This document shows positions 35,276 to 42,949 of a DNA stretch of 64,000 bases, one piece after another. The stretch covers positions 124,001 to 188,000 of the forward strand of contig NZ_FOIX01000003.1 in NCBI RefSeq assembly GCF_900109615.1, written 5' to 3'. Origin of the DNA: Kaistella antarctica (GTDB lineage Bacteria > Bacteroidota > Bacteroidia > Flavobacteriales > Weeksellaceae). Positions within the stretch are counted from its first letter, which is position 1. Every line of letters begins with the position of its first letter. Under the pieces are notes generated by a model. That model had not been told where the DNA came from and ran no database searches. It saw only the letters and a program-made list of their open reading frames with translations. The position numbers and the translations under genes were made by a program.

Positions 35276-35358
35276 AGGAATTATGTAATATAGAAAAAAT
35301 TATAACCCGTAAATATCTCTGTTTGCACAGAAAGTTTAAGATGAAAATATTTAAGTGC

Positions 35359-35547
35359 TTACTTATTGGTGGTATCTTTTATTCTTTTCAGAAGCAAGTA
35401 GGCCAGATAACCGATGTAAAGAAATAAAATACTGGCAAATAATATGTTGATGCCTTCATTTATTCGCGCATCTTCCACTTGAAAAAACTGGTTATACAAG
35501 ATGAATGCGACAATCATCGCTGCGTAAATATAAAGTTGCTTTTTCAT
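35359..35547 (-). CDS. Small two-helix membrane protein, function unknown
   Basis: A 62-residue protein with two hydrophobic helices (about 4-20 and 35-54) joined by a short polar loop (VEDARINEG) and ending in a basic tail. It starts 4 bases after the stop of the GNAT-like gene, so it is likely to be translated from the same transcript. The length and hydrophobic pattern are those of real small membrane proteins, but I do not recognise the family. Confidence 0.6.
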   Translation of the reverse strand: MKKQLYIYAAMIVAFILYNQFFQVEDARINEGINILFASILFLYIGYLAYLLLKRIKDTTNK

Positions 35548-35551
35548 TAGC

Positions 35552-36694
35552 CTATAAATTAGTATCGGTTGAAATTTCCATCGAATAGGTGCGGCGCCGT
35601 TTATGATTAACGGGATTATAATCTTGCCAAAGAACTTGTACGCTTTTGTTTTCCTCCAGTTCGGGGTTTGTTTCCAAAATTTTCACGCCTTTTTTACTGA
35701 AATTACGCCAAATCTCTTTAAAAATCAAAGAAGTTACCCCACGTCTTTGATAATCTGGGTGAATTCCGATCAGATAAAAATTAGCGCGCAGATTCTTCTT
35801 TCCGGCCTGTAAAAAATGATACCATCCAAACGGAAACAGCTTGCCATTCGCCTTCTGAAGTGCTTTCGAGTAAGAAGGCATCGTGATAGCAAATGAAATT
35901 AGTTCATCATGTTCATCCACAATGCAAACGATATAATCTTTATCAATAAAATTAAAATATTTATCTCTGTAAGTTTTAATTTGTTCGTCGGTGATCGGAG
36001 TGTAGGTTGAGAGGGTTTTATAAGTTTCATCCAACAACCTAAACATCGGTTCTACATATGGTAAAATTTCTTTTTTATTATTGAATTCTAAGACTTTCAA
36101 TTTGTATTTTTCAGCAATCAAACTGCTAAATTTCTGGACCTTTTCAGATAAAACTACGGGGAAATCCAATTCGAATTCTACCCATTCTTTTTCTTTAACT
36201 AAACCTAATTTTTCCAAATGCTCAGGATAGTATTCAAAGTTGTACAATCCAATCATGGTTGCGATTTTATCAAAACCTAAAGTCAGCATTCCAGATTTAT
36301 CTAAATTGGTGAAACCCATCGGTCCTTCAATTTTCGACATGTTTTTTTCTTTCGCGTAGTCAATGGCTTTTCCGATTAAAGCTTTTGTTACCTCCAAATC
36401 ATCAATGAAATCGAACCAACCGAAACGAATCTTTTTAATGTTCAATTCATTAACCTCTTTGTGATTAATCATTACCGCGATTCTACCAGCGATTTTTCCG
36501 TCTTTATAAGCCAGATATCTTTTGAATTCAGCATAGTCTAAAGCCGCGTTTTCCTTACGATCCCAAATGTTTTTTTCATCATTGATTAAGGGCGGGACAT
36601 AATTTTTGTTACTTTTGTAAAGTTTCATCGGAAACTTGATGAAATTTTTTAAATCATTATCGGTTTTTACTTCAAGAATCGTAATCACATTCAT
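35552..36694 (-). CDS. GNAT-like N-acetyltransferase family protein
   Basis: A 380-residue cytoplasmic protein. The C-terminal half contains a GNAT acetyl-CoA-type segment, LIGIHPDYQRRGVTSLIFKEI (IHPDYQRRGVTSLIF), with beta-strands before it (DYIVCIVDEHDELISFAITM). The N-terminal half (KSNKNYVPPLINDEKNIWDRKENAALDY pattern) is shared by a family of large two-domain proteins in Bacteroidota. The substrate is unknown. An in-frame ATG 11 codons upstream lies before the promoter box at 36714-36721, so I choose the downstream ATG (MNVITILEV). Confidence 0.8.
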   Translation of the reverse strand: MNVITILEVKTDNDLKNFIKFPMKLYKSNKNYVPPLINDEKNIWDRKENAALDYAEFKRYLAYKDGKIAGRIAVMINHKEVNELNIKKIRFGWFDFIDDLEVTKALIGKAIDYAKEKNMSKIEGPMGFTNLDKSGMLTLGFDKIATMIGLYNFEYYPEHLEKLGLVKEKEWVEFELDFPVVLSEKVQKFSSLIAEKYKLKVLEFNNKKEILPYVEPMFRLLDETYKTLSTYTPITDEQIKTYRDKYFNFIDKDYIVCIVDEHDELISFAITMPSYSKALQKANGKLFPFGWYHFLQAGKKNLRANFYLIGIHPDYQRRGVTSLIFKEIWRNFSKKGVKILETNPELEENKSVQVLWQDYNPVNHKRRRTYSMEISTDTNL

Positions 36695-36713
36695 CAATAT
36701 TAGTTTGAAAAAA

Positions 36714-36721
36714 CAAAGATA
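36714..36721 (-). promoter_or_regulatory. -7 promoter box that decides the start of the GNAT-like gene
   Basis: Minus-strand TATCTTTG, exact consensus, 19 bases upstream of the ATG at 36694 and downstream of the alternative ATG at 36727. Confidence 0.5.
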
Positions 36722-36802
36722 ATTCATTCGGCCAAAACTAAAAACTTTGGCACGTTTTTTATTGATACTTTGCAGATATTTAATTTAGAAAAAAATAAAA
36801 AA

Positions 36803-37510
36803 ATGATTGGTTATTATGTAATTATCGGGGTTTCAATGCTCGTCAGCTGGTTAGTCTCGTCCAGATTGAAAGCAAAATTCGAACATTATTCGCAAGTTCA
36901 TTTGCGAAATGGAATGTCGGGTAAAGAGGTCGCAGAAAAAATGTTACGAGACAACAATATTAATGATGTACAAGTAATTTCAGTTCCTGGCCAATTAACT
37001 GACCATTATAATCCTGCAAATAAAACTGTAAATTTATCAGAGGGTGTCTATATGCAGAGAAACGCAGCCGCAGCGGCAGTTGCAGCACACGAATGCGGGC
37101 ACGCCGTTCAACACGCTGTAGGTTATTCAATGTTAAAACTTCGGTCAAAATTAGTTCCGATGGTCAACATCAGTTCTAATTTAATGCAGTTCGTGCTGAT
37201 CGGTGGTATCGTTTTAATGGGAGCTACCAGAACAATTGAAAATCCAAACGGAAACACAACGGTCCTTGCGATTGGTGTTGCTCTTTTTGCTGTTACGACA
37301 CTTTTCGCTTTTGTTACTTTACCCGTAGAATACGATGCAAGTAATCGCGCCATGAAATGGTTGAAAGATACTGGAACAGTAACAACTGAAGAATATGTTG
37401 GTGTGAAGGATTCCTTAACTTGGGCGGCTAGAACCTATGTGGTCGCAGCGCTTGGATCATTGGCGCAACTTCTTTATTGGGCGTCGATGTTGATGGGAAG
37501 AAGAGATTAG
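36803..37510 (+). CDS. Membrane zinc metallopeptidase (YugP family)
   Basis: A 235-residue membrane protein. An N-terminal helix (about 2-18) is followed by a cytoplasmic or periplasmic catalytic part with the zinc motif AAHECGHAVQH (HExxH) and NLSEGVYMQRNAAAAAVAAHE leading into it; two more helices (about 113-135 and 150-172) and a final one near the C-terminus follow, with the third zinc-ligand region LPVEYDASNRAMKWL. This is the YugP/DUF zinc-peptidase family; natural substrates are not established. I start at the ATG of MIGYYVIIG, since an upstream in-frame ATG adds only a short polar stretch. Transcribed divergently from the GNAT-like gene. Confidence 0.88.
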   Translation: MIGYYVIIGVSMLVSWLVSSRLKAKFEHYSQVHLRNGMSGKEVAEKMLRDNNINDVQVISVPGQLTDHYNPANKTVNLSEGVYMQRNAAAAAVAAHECGHAVQHAVGYSMLKLRSKLVPMVNISSNLMQFVLIGGIVLMGATRTIENPNGNTTVLAIGVALFAVTTLFAFVTLPVEYDASNRAMKWLKDTGTVTTEEYVGVKDSLTWAARTYVVAALGSLAQLLYWASMLMGRRD

Positions 37511-37514
37511 AAAA

Positions 37515-37549
37515 AGATAAAAGATGATAGAATAAAGATGAAAGACGGA
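37515..37549 (+). repeat. AGATGAA-type heptad array after the zinc peptidase gene
   Basis: AGATAAA, AGATGAT, AGAATAA, AGATGAA, AGACGGA: five consecutive 7-base units just after the stop codon. Confidence 0.65.
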
Positions 37550-37565
37550 TTGGTAGTTTTCAACT

Positions 37566-38171
37566 TTATGACAAGAATTCGAACGAAATAATTTGCATCT
37601 CAGATAATTGATCTGAGATGTTTTCTTTTTCAGAAGTTTTTAATTTTGCTGAAATGGTGCAGGTTTCCTCGGTTTTAAAATCGATTATTTTTGCCTCAAA
37701 CTTATTTAGTAAAGTAAAAATGACATTTTGCTGATTAAAGTCGAATTGAATTTCAATCTCAGATTGTAATTCTTTGGTGATAATTTCGCAGGATTCTAAA
37801 ATCAATTTTGCAGTTTCTTTATAGGCTTTCACCAAACCGGAAACTCCCAGTTTTGTTCCGCCATAATACCTAACTACGATGAGCAGAATTTGGGTAACAT
37901 TGTTCGCCAGTAACTGATTGTAAATCGGCAAGCCCGCACTTCCTGAAGGTTCGCCATCATCATTCGCCCGATAGTTTTCACCCGTAATTCCTAAACGAAA
38001 AGCGTAGCAGTGATGCGTCGCTTTTGGATGTTCTTCCTTAACTTTTCCCAACGCCTCCTTCACTTCGCTTTCGTTTTCTACGGGAAAGGAAAAGCCAATA
38101 AACTTGCTGCCTTTTTCCTTAAGATGTATGTTTTCGACAGGTGACTTTATGGTGTCAAAGGAAAATTCCAT
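37566..38171 (-). CDS. IMPACT/YigZ family protein
   Basis: A 201-residue protein. The N-terminal UPF0029/IMPACT domain is clear: KGSKFIGFSFPVENE, HHCYAFRLG, NDDGEPSGSAGLPI and VVRYYGGTKLGVSGLVKAYKE (split: VVRYYGGTKLGVSGL). The C-terminal 65 residues form the DUF1949-like ferredoxin fold. YigZ homologs bind RNA/ribosomes or regulate Gcn2 in eukaryotes; the bacterial role is unclear. Its ATG shares one base with the ribD stop (TAATG), a translational-coupling arrangement. Confidence 0.93.
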   Translation of the reverse strand: MEFSFDTIKSPVENIHLKEKGSKFIGFSFPVENESEVKEALGKVKEEHPKATHHCYAFRLGITGENYRANDDGEPSGSAGLPIYNQLLANNVTQILLIVVRYYGGTKLGVSGLVKAYKETAKLILESCEIITKELQSEIEIQFDFNQQNVIFTLLNKFEAKIIDFKTEETCTISAKLKTSEKENISDQLSEMQIISFEFLS

Positions 38172-39196
38172 TAGTGAGAATTTTTATAGAATTCAATCTT
38201 GTTATCGCTAAACTGCTTGGTTTCAAAAATATCAGAACTCAATATTGGAGCTTTCGTTCCATGCATCAAATGAAGTTTATCGTTTTTAATGATGATGGCT
38301 TCATCCCAAAGATTTTGGTCAATAAACTGTTGCAAGGTAAAACTGCCACCTTCGACGATCACCGACTGAATCTGATTTTCAAATAATTTCGCCATTAAGT
38401 TTTCCAGGAAATTTTCTTTTTCTAGTTTAATAAAAGTGATATTTTCTTCGATTGTTTCTTTCTTTGAATTAAAAATGACTGTTACCGCTTCATCATTATA
38501 TAAGTTAAAATCTATAGGAACTTTTAAATCAAAGTCAATCAAAATCCGAATCGGATTTCGGCCAACAATCTCTCTCGTTGTTAAACTGGGATTATCTGTT
38601 AAAGCAGTCTGAGTTCCCACTAAAATAGCATGTTCCTGACTTCTTAATTGATGAACGAATTGCTTGGTCAAGGGATTGCCAATCTGAGTTGGTTTAAAAT
38701 CTTTATCTAAAAAACTATCGCCTGATTCGGCCCATTTTAAAATGATGAATGGTCTTCGTTTTTGATGAAAGGTGAAAAACCGTTTGTTTAATTCCCGACA
38801 TTCTTTTTCTAAAACTCCTGAAAAGAATTCAATTCCTGCATCTTCTAGGATCTGTTTTCCTTTACCATTCACTTTGTCGTGAGAATCCAAAGTTCCGATG
38901 ACCACTTTCTTAAAACCGATTTCCACAATTTTATCAGCGCAGGGCGGTGTTTTTCCAAAATGCGCGCAAGGTTCTAATGAAACATAAATTGTAGATTCTT
39001 TTAACAGGTCAGGATTTTTCACGCTATTGATCGCGTTGATTTCAGCGTGAGCTTGACCTGATTTTTCATGAAAACCTTCGCCGATAATGACATTATTATG
39101 AACGATAACACAGCCCACCAAAGGATTCGGATAAGTTTTACCTAAGGCTTTGTGAGCGAGGTCAAGACAGCGTTGGATGTAATTTTCGTAGTTCAT
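38171..39196 (-). CDS. ribD: Bifunctional riboflavin biosynthesis deaminase/reductase
   Basis: A 341-residue enzyme. The N-terminal deaminase domain (about 1-145) has the zinc-binding motifs GQAHAEINAI and EPCAHFGKTPPC; the C-terminal reductase domain (about 150-341) has ILKWAESGD and VIVEGGSFTLQQFID. It converts the pyrimidine intermediate of riboflavin synthesis in two steps. No FMN riboswitch is recognisable in the short leader. Coupled to the IMPACT gene downstream. Confidence 0.96.
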   Translation of the reverse strand: MNYENYIQRCLDLAHKALGKTYPNPLVGCVIVHNNVIIGEGFHEKSGQAHAEINAINSVKNPDLLKESTIYVSLEPCAHFGKTPPCADKIVEIGFKKVVIGTLDSHDKVNGKGKQILEDAGIEFFSGVLEKECRELNKRFFTFHQKRRPFIILKWAESGDSFLDKDFKPTQIGNPLTKQFVHQLRSQEHAILVGTQTALTDNPSLTTREIVGRNPIRILIDFDLKVPIDFNLYNDEAVTVIFNSKKETIEENITFIKLEKENFLENLMAKLFENQIQSVIVEGGSFTLQQFIDQNLWDEAIIIKNDKLHLMHGTKAPILSSDIFETKQFSDNKIEFYKNSH

Positions 39197-39205
39197 CTGA
39201 ATTAA

Positions 39206-39240
39206 AAAACACCCAACAAGTTGCCGAGTGTTTAATTTTT
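39206..39240 (-). terminator. Terminator before ribD
   Basis: AAACAC/GTGTTT outer stem with an inner CAAC/GTTG stem, followed on the minus strand by TTTTTTAAT. It ends the DUF349-unit transcript. Confidence 0.7.
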
Positions 39241-39251
39241 AAGGTTTAATA

Positions 39252-39842
39252 TTAATTTTGTGGTGCAATCTTGATCTCTGGAATTTTAAACTCAATCATT
39301 GTCGTAATGAGATGATCTCGCTGTCTGGCCAGAGATTTCGCAGACGATTTCAAATCGCCATACATTCTTTTTGCATGAGCCAAAATAAGGAAGCTTTTAT
39401 CGGTTCCGTTTGTATAATTCTTGAAACGATACACATTATACTCAATGTAAGAATCGCCTTTCTCAGGACTTTCAGAAATAAAATAATCGACGATATATTC
39501 TGCACCATCTGGACTTTCAATAACATTGACTTTCGCAAATTTATCTTTTTTCCCTCTTTCTTGAATTCCTTCTACTTTTTGACGAACAGCCAATTCCATC
39601 TCGATTTCTTTATTAAAAAAAGAGAAGTCGAGGAGTTGGGTGAAGTCTTCAATTCGTTCATCAATAGGTAAATATTGCTGCCGAAACAAAGTCTTCGACA
39701 TTGGTTTGCTCCAAGACAAAAAATATTCGGTTCCATCATATTCAATCGGTCCAGGAATAGAAAGTAAATCTGGCACGTTGTCCTGTGCTTTAACAATTGA
39801 TAAAGTACTTATAAATAGGAGTACGAATATTTTTTTTAACAT
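39252..39842 (-). CDS. Secreted protein of unknown function
   Basis: A 196-residue protein with a signal peptide (about 1-19, LFISTLSIVKAQ). The mature protein is mixed alpha/beta (EYDGTEYFLSWSKPMSKTLFRQQYLP; IVDYFISESPEKGDSYIEYNVYRF) without cysteines or known motifs. It starts 5 bases after the stop of the DUF349 gene and is followed by a terminator, so it is the second gene of a two-gene unit. I do not recognise the family. Confidence 0.72.
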   Translation of the reverse strand: MLKKIFVLLFISTLSIVKAQDNVPDLLSIPGPIEYDGTEYFLSWSKPMSKTLFRQQYLPIDERIEDFTQLLDFSFFNKEIEMELAVRQKVEGIQERGKKDKFAKVNVIESPDGAEYIVDYFISESPEKGDSYIEYNVYRFKNYTNGTDKSFLILAHAKRMYGDLKSSAKSLARQRDHLITTMIEFKIPEIKIAPQN

Positions 39843-39847
39843 GATAT

Positions 39848-42085
39848 TTATTGATTATCTCCGATAAGAATACTGTGCAAACTTTGTTTCATGCTTTCGA
39901 GTTGTGATTTTTTATCATCAATCTTCTGAAAAGTTTCTTTTAACAATGGATTGTCTCTTGATGAGTTGCTGAAGAAGCCAAGATTATTTTCCATCTTCAC
40001 GATTTCCGCTTCTAAGTCGGCGATTTGATTTTTAATTTTGCGCGCCTTGTCAGTCACCTGATCTTCAGAAAGTCCTTCTTCTCTTAGATCGTACTCATGA
40101 ATTTTGTTCAGTTTCAATTTATCACGCAACGTTTTATTGAACTCTGTATTGATATTGATTTTCTCTCTCGGTACTTTACCGATGCTATTCCATTTCGATT
40201 TAATCTGCTCGATTTTTTCAACACTTCCTTCTTCGTCACCGATTTCTTTTAATTCGTCTAGAAGTTGTTTTTTATTTTTGAAATTTTCTTTCCAGTTATC
40301 GTTTGCCGTATTATTTTTTTCTCTGTAATTATTAAAGAAAGTGTTGCAAGCCTCGCGGAAATCGTCCCAAACTTTGTTGGTCATGCTTCTTGGTACGTGT
40401 CCTACTTTCTTCCAGTCTTCCTGTAATTTTTTAAAGAGCGGAACAATCGTTTCCCAATCTTCAGACAGCATATTGTCTTTTGCCGTTTGAATTAAATTTA
40501 ATTTCTCATCAAGATTGGTCTGCTGAGAATTCTTTAAACCTTTGTAAAATTCATTTTTCTTAACATTGAAATTACGAAGATGATCTTTAAAATCATTCCA
40601 GTTTTGATTGGAGACTTTTCTCGGAACATTTCCTAATCTGAGAAATTCAGTCCGCAAAGCTTCCACCTTTTTAATTGAGTTTTGCCAATAATTGTGGTTG
40701 GTTTCTTTTTCCCCACCAGCCATCTTTTTAATTTCTTCGATGATCTCATTCTTGCGAATCAGATTTTCAGCTTGTTCCTTTTCGATTTGCTCGGTCAGTT
40801 CTGATTTTCTGTCGTGAATTTTATTCGAAATTTCTTTAAATTCATCCCAGGTTTTTTCTCTAAATTCTTCTGCAACTGGTTCTGCCTCTTCTTTCCAAAG
40901 TTTATGTAAATATTGCAATTCGTTCAGCGCTTTCTGCACGGACGGTTCTAATTGCAACTCTTTGGCTCTTTCAATAATGTGTTGTCTCTTTTCTAAATTA
41001 TGCGCAAATTCCTGCTCCATATATTCTTTGTTCATATCAAGCATTTGATAGAACTGATTGAGATGATGGAAATAATTATTATTGAGTAATTTGAATTCCG
41101 ATTTTGCAACTTGCCCCGCGTTTTTCCAGTCTTCCTTAATTTCGCGAATCGCTTTGAAAAGATTGGTTCCTGCTTCAGTATTGGTATAGAGGTTTTTTAA
41201 ACTGTCAATAATCGACTGACGGTGTTCTAAATTTTTATGATGATTTTCTTCTTGCTTCTTGTGGTATTCATCGTTCTTTTCTCGATAGATATGCAAGATG
41301 CCCGAAAGTTTAGCTTGCGAAGGATGTTGATTGCTGAAAAGCTCGACTGGATTTCCGGCGGCTACAAATTTGTTCTTTAAATCCTCCGTCTGGTCGTGGA
41401 TCAAGTGATTCGCCTGTTCCTTTAACTGATTGAATTTTCTGAAGTGCGCTCCAGCATCCTCTTTATTTACGATGGTTTCCATCGCTGCAAGAACTTCTGC
41501 CAACGACAGTGAGTCGATGCTTTCTAATTCATCTTCGTGACGATTTTGGTGGCTTTCAGGTTTTTTATCGGAAGCAGCAGTGTGAATTTCTGACTTTTCT
41601 AAATTATCAGAAGATTTTGATTCCTCTGTTGGCGATCCTAATTCTTGCTCAGGCTGATTAATGGTTTCTGGATCATCCTGCTTTGGTGTATTGTTTTCTA
41701 CTACATCCTGTTCAGTTACTACCTCTTGCTCAATTGTAGTTTCTGGAGTAGCCGATACATTATCTTGAGGAAGTTCTTCATCTGGACTTAATTCCAGAGC
41801 AACCTCTTCGAGGATCAACTTATTTTCATCGTGATGTTCCTCAATTTTCGGTTCACCTGTTTCTGCGCTTGTTTCTAAAAGTACTTCTCCCAAAACCGGA
41901 ATCTCGTCCTCTGGATCTGTCTGTGGTTCTGGGATCTCTTGCGGTTCTTCTACCGCAGGTTCTTCCATTTCTGCAGGTGGCGCATCTTCTTTTGAACTTG
42001 GAATTTCTAAGGGGTTTTGATCCAAAATATTTTCTTGTTCAGGTTTTTTTTCGTGGTTCTCAGAAAGTGAATCTTCTGTAATCAT
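39848..42085 (-). CDS. DUF349 repeat protein with long acidic N-terminus
   Basis: A 745-residue protein. The first 200 or so residues are disordered and very rich in Glu, Pro and Asp (PAEMEEPAVEEPQEIPEPQ). From about residue 220 on it is almost entirely helical, with five DUF349-type repeats (for example VGHVPRSMTNKVWDDFREA, IGKVPREKINI, LGNVPRKVSNQNWNDFKDH), each about 70 residues with W...W spacing, and a final coiled coil. DUF349 proteins are widespread in Bacteroidota and Actinobacteria; their function is not firmly known. Followed by the secreted-protein gene after 5 bases. Confidence 0.9.
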   Translation of the reverse strand: MITEDSLSENHEKKPEQENILDQNPLEIPSSKEDAPPAEMEEPAVEEPQEIPEPQTDPEDEIPVLGEVLLETSAETGEPKIEEHHDENKLILEEVALELSPDEELPQDNVSATPETTIEQEVVTEQDVVENNTPKQDDPETINQPEQELGSPTEESKSSDNLEKSEIHTAASDKKPESHQNRHEDELESIDSLSLAEVLAAMETIVNKEDAGAHFRKFNQLKEQANHLIHDQTEDLKNKFVAAGNPVELFSNQHPSQAKLSGILHIYREKNDEYHKKQEENHHKNLEHRQSIIDSLKNLYTNTEAGTNLFKAIREIKEDWKNAGQVAKSEFKLLNNNYFHHLNQFYQMLDMNKEYMEQEFAHNLEKRQHIIERAKELQLEPSVQKALNELQYLHKLWKEEAEPVAEEFREKTWDEFKEISNKIHDRKSELTEQIEKEQAENLIRKNEIIEEIKKMAGGEKETNHNYWQNSIKKVEALRTEFLRLGNVPRKVSNQNWNDFKDHLRNFNVKKNEFYKGLKNSQQTNLDEKLNLIQTAKDNMLSEDWETIVPLFKKLQEDWKKVGHVPRSMTNKVWDDFREACNTFFNNYREKNNTANDNWKENFKNKKQLLDELKEIGDEEGSVEKIEQIKSKWNSIGKVPREKININTEFNKTLRDKLKLNKIHEYDLREEGLSEDQVTDKARKIKNQIADLEAEIVKMENNLGFFSNSSRDNPLLKETFQKIDDKKSQLESMKQSLHSILIGDNQ

Positions 42086-42149
42086 AGCAGTCTTTTTATT
42101 AAATTGATCGGTAGTCTATTTTTGATGATAAACCGTGCACTAAATTAAC

Positions 42150-42887
42150 TTATTTTTTTTGAACATTCCAAATTTCCCAGGCTTTTTCTGCTTGTTGTTC
42201 AAGCATATAAAAGCCATTCACGGTTTTTGATCCATTTTGAGCAGCCATTTTTATAAAAGAGGTATACTCAGGATTGTAAATGAGGTCGATGATGAGATGT
42301 TTGGAAGTCAAGTCAGAGAAGGGAAAATCAAGACTATCCTCCACATTGGGAAATGTTCCAACGGGTGTACATTGGATGATCAAAAGATTATCAGCAACCA
42401 TTTCTTTGGTAAGATTCTCAAAATTTAAATCGCCAGTTCTGCTAACAATTTGGTAGGGAATGTCGTGTTTCTCCAGAACGTACTTTACCGCTTTTGCTGC
42501 GCCACCATTGCCTAAAATTAAAGCAGATTGATGAATATCTTTTTGATGTAGGAGCAAGGTTTTTTCAAACCCGAAAGCGTCCGTATTAAATCCTTTCTTA
42601 ATGTCGTCTTTAATGAGAATCGTGTTGACCGCGCCAATTTTTTCAGCTTCATTGCTTAGTTCATCGAGGTAAGGAATTATTTTTTCTTTAAATGGAATGG
42701 TCACATTTAGTCCAGTCAGATTTTGGTTATTGAACACTTGCTCAACATCAGCAATATCATTTAAATCAAAAACCTCATAAGTGTGATTTTTAAGAAATAG
42801 TTTTTTAAACTTGTTTTCAAAATAATTTTTAGAAAAAGAGTAGGAAATATTTTTCCCGATAAGGCCTAATTTGATTTGCTGATCCAT
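42150..42887 (-). CDS. aroE: Shikimate dehydrogenase
   Basis: A 245-residue enzyme of the shikimate pathway, reducing 3-dehydroshikimate with NADPH. Landmarks: SFSKNYFENKF (substrate pocket), TGLNVTIPFKEKIIPYLDEL with the catalytic lysine, GAVNTI, NTDAFGFEKTL and the nucleotide-binding GNGGAAKAVKYVL. The C-terminal GFYMLEQQAEKAWEIW is typical. A TAATTTTG promoter box ends only 4 bases before the start codon. Confidence 0.95.
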   Translation of the reverse strand: MDQQIKLGLIGKNISYSFSKNYFENKFKKLFLKNHTYEVFDLNDIADVEQVFNNQNLTGLNVTIPFKEKIIPYLDELSNEAEKIGAVNTILIKDDIKKGFNTDAFGFEKTLLLHQKDIHQSALILGNGGAAKAVKYVLEKHDIPYQIVSRTGDLNFENLTKEMVADNLLIIQCTPVGTFPNVEDSLDFPFSDLTSKHLIIDLIYNPEYTSFIKMAAQNGSKTVNGFYMLEQQAEKAWEIWNVQKK

Positions 42888-42891
42888 GGTT

Positions 42892-42899
42892 CAAAATTA
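42892..42899 (-). promoter_or_regulatory. -7 promoter box of aroE, leaderless geometry
   Basis: Minus-strand TAATTTTG, exact TAnnTTTG match, ending 4 bases before the aroE ATG; a 5' leader would be absent or only a few bases. Confidence 0.5.
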
Positions 42900-42903
42900 A
42901 AAA

Positions 42904-42930
42904 AAAGACTGATGAAAACCACCAGTCTTT
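42904..42930 (-). terminator. Terminator of the first endonuclease I gene
   Basis: An 8-bp perfect stem (AAAGACTG, 42904-42911, with CAGTCTTT, 42923-42930) followed on the minus strand by TTTTT. Confidence 0.85.
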
Positions 42931-42949
42931 ACAATTATAATATTAATTT

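Noticed and set aside
39197-39251. FMN riboswitch in front of ribD
   Set aside because: The leader is under 60 bases and contains only a terminator hairpin; no RFN-element consensus.
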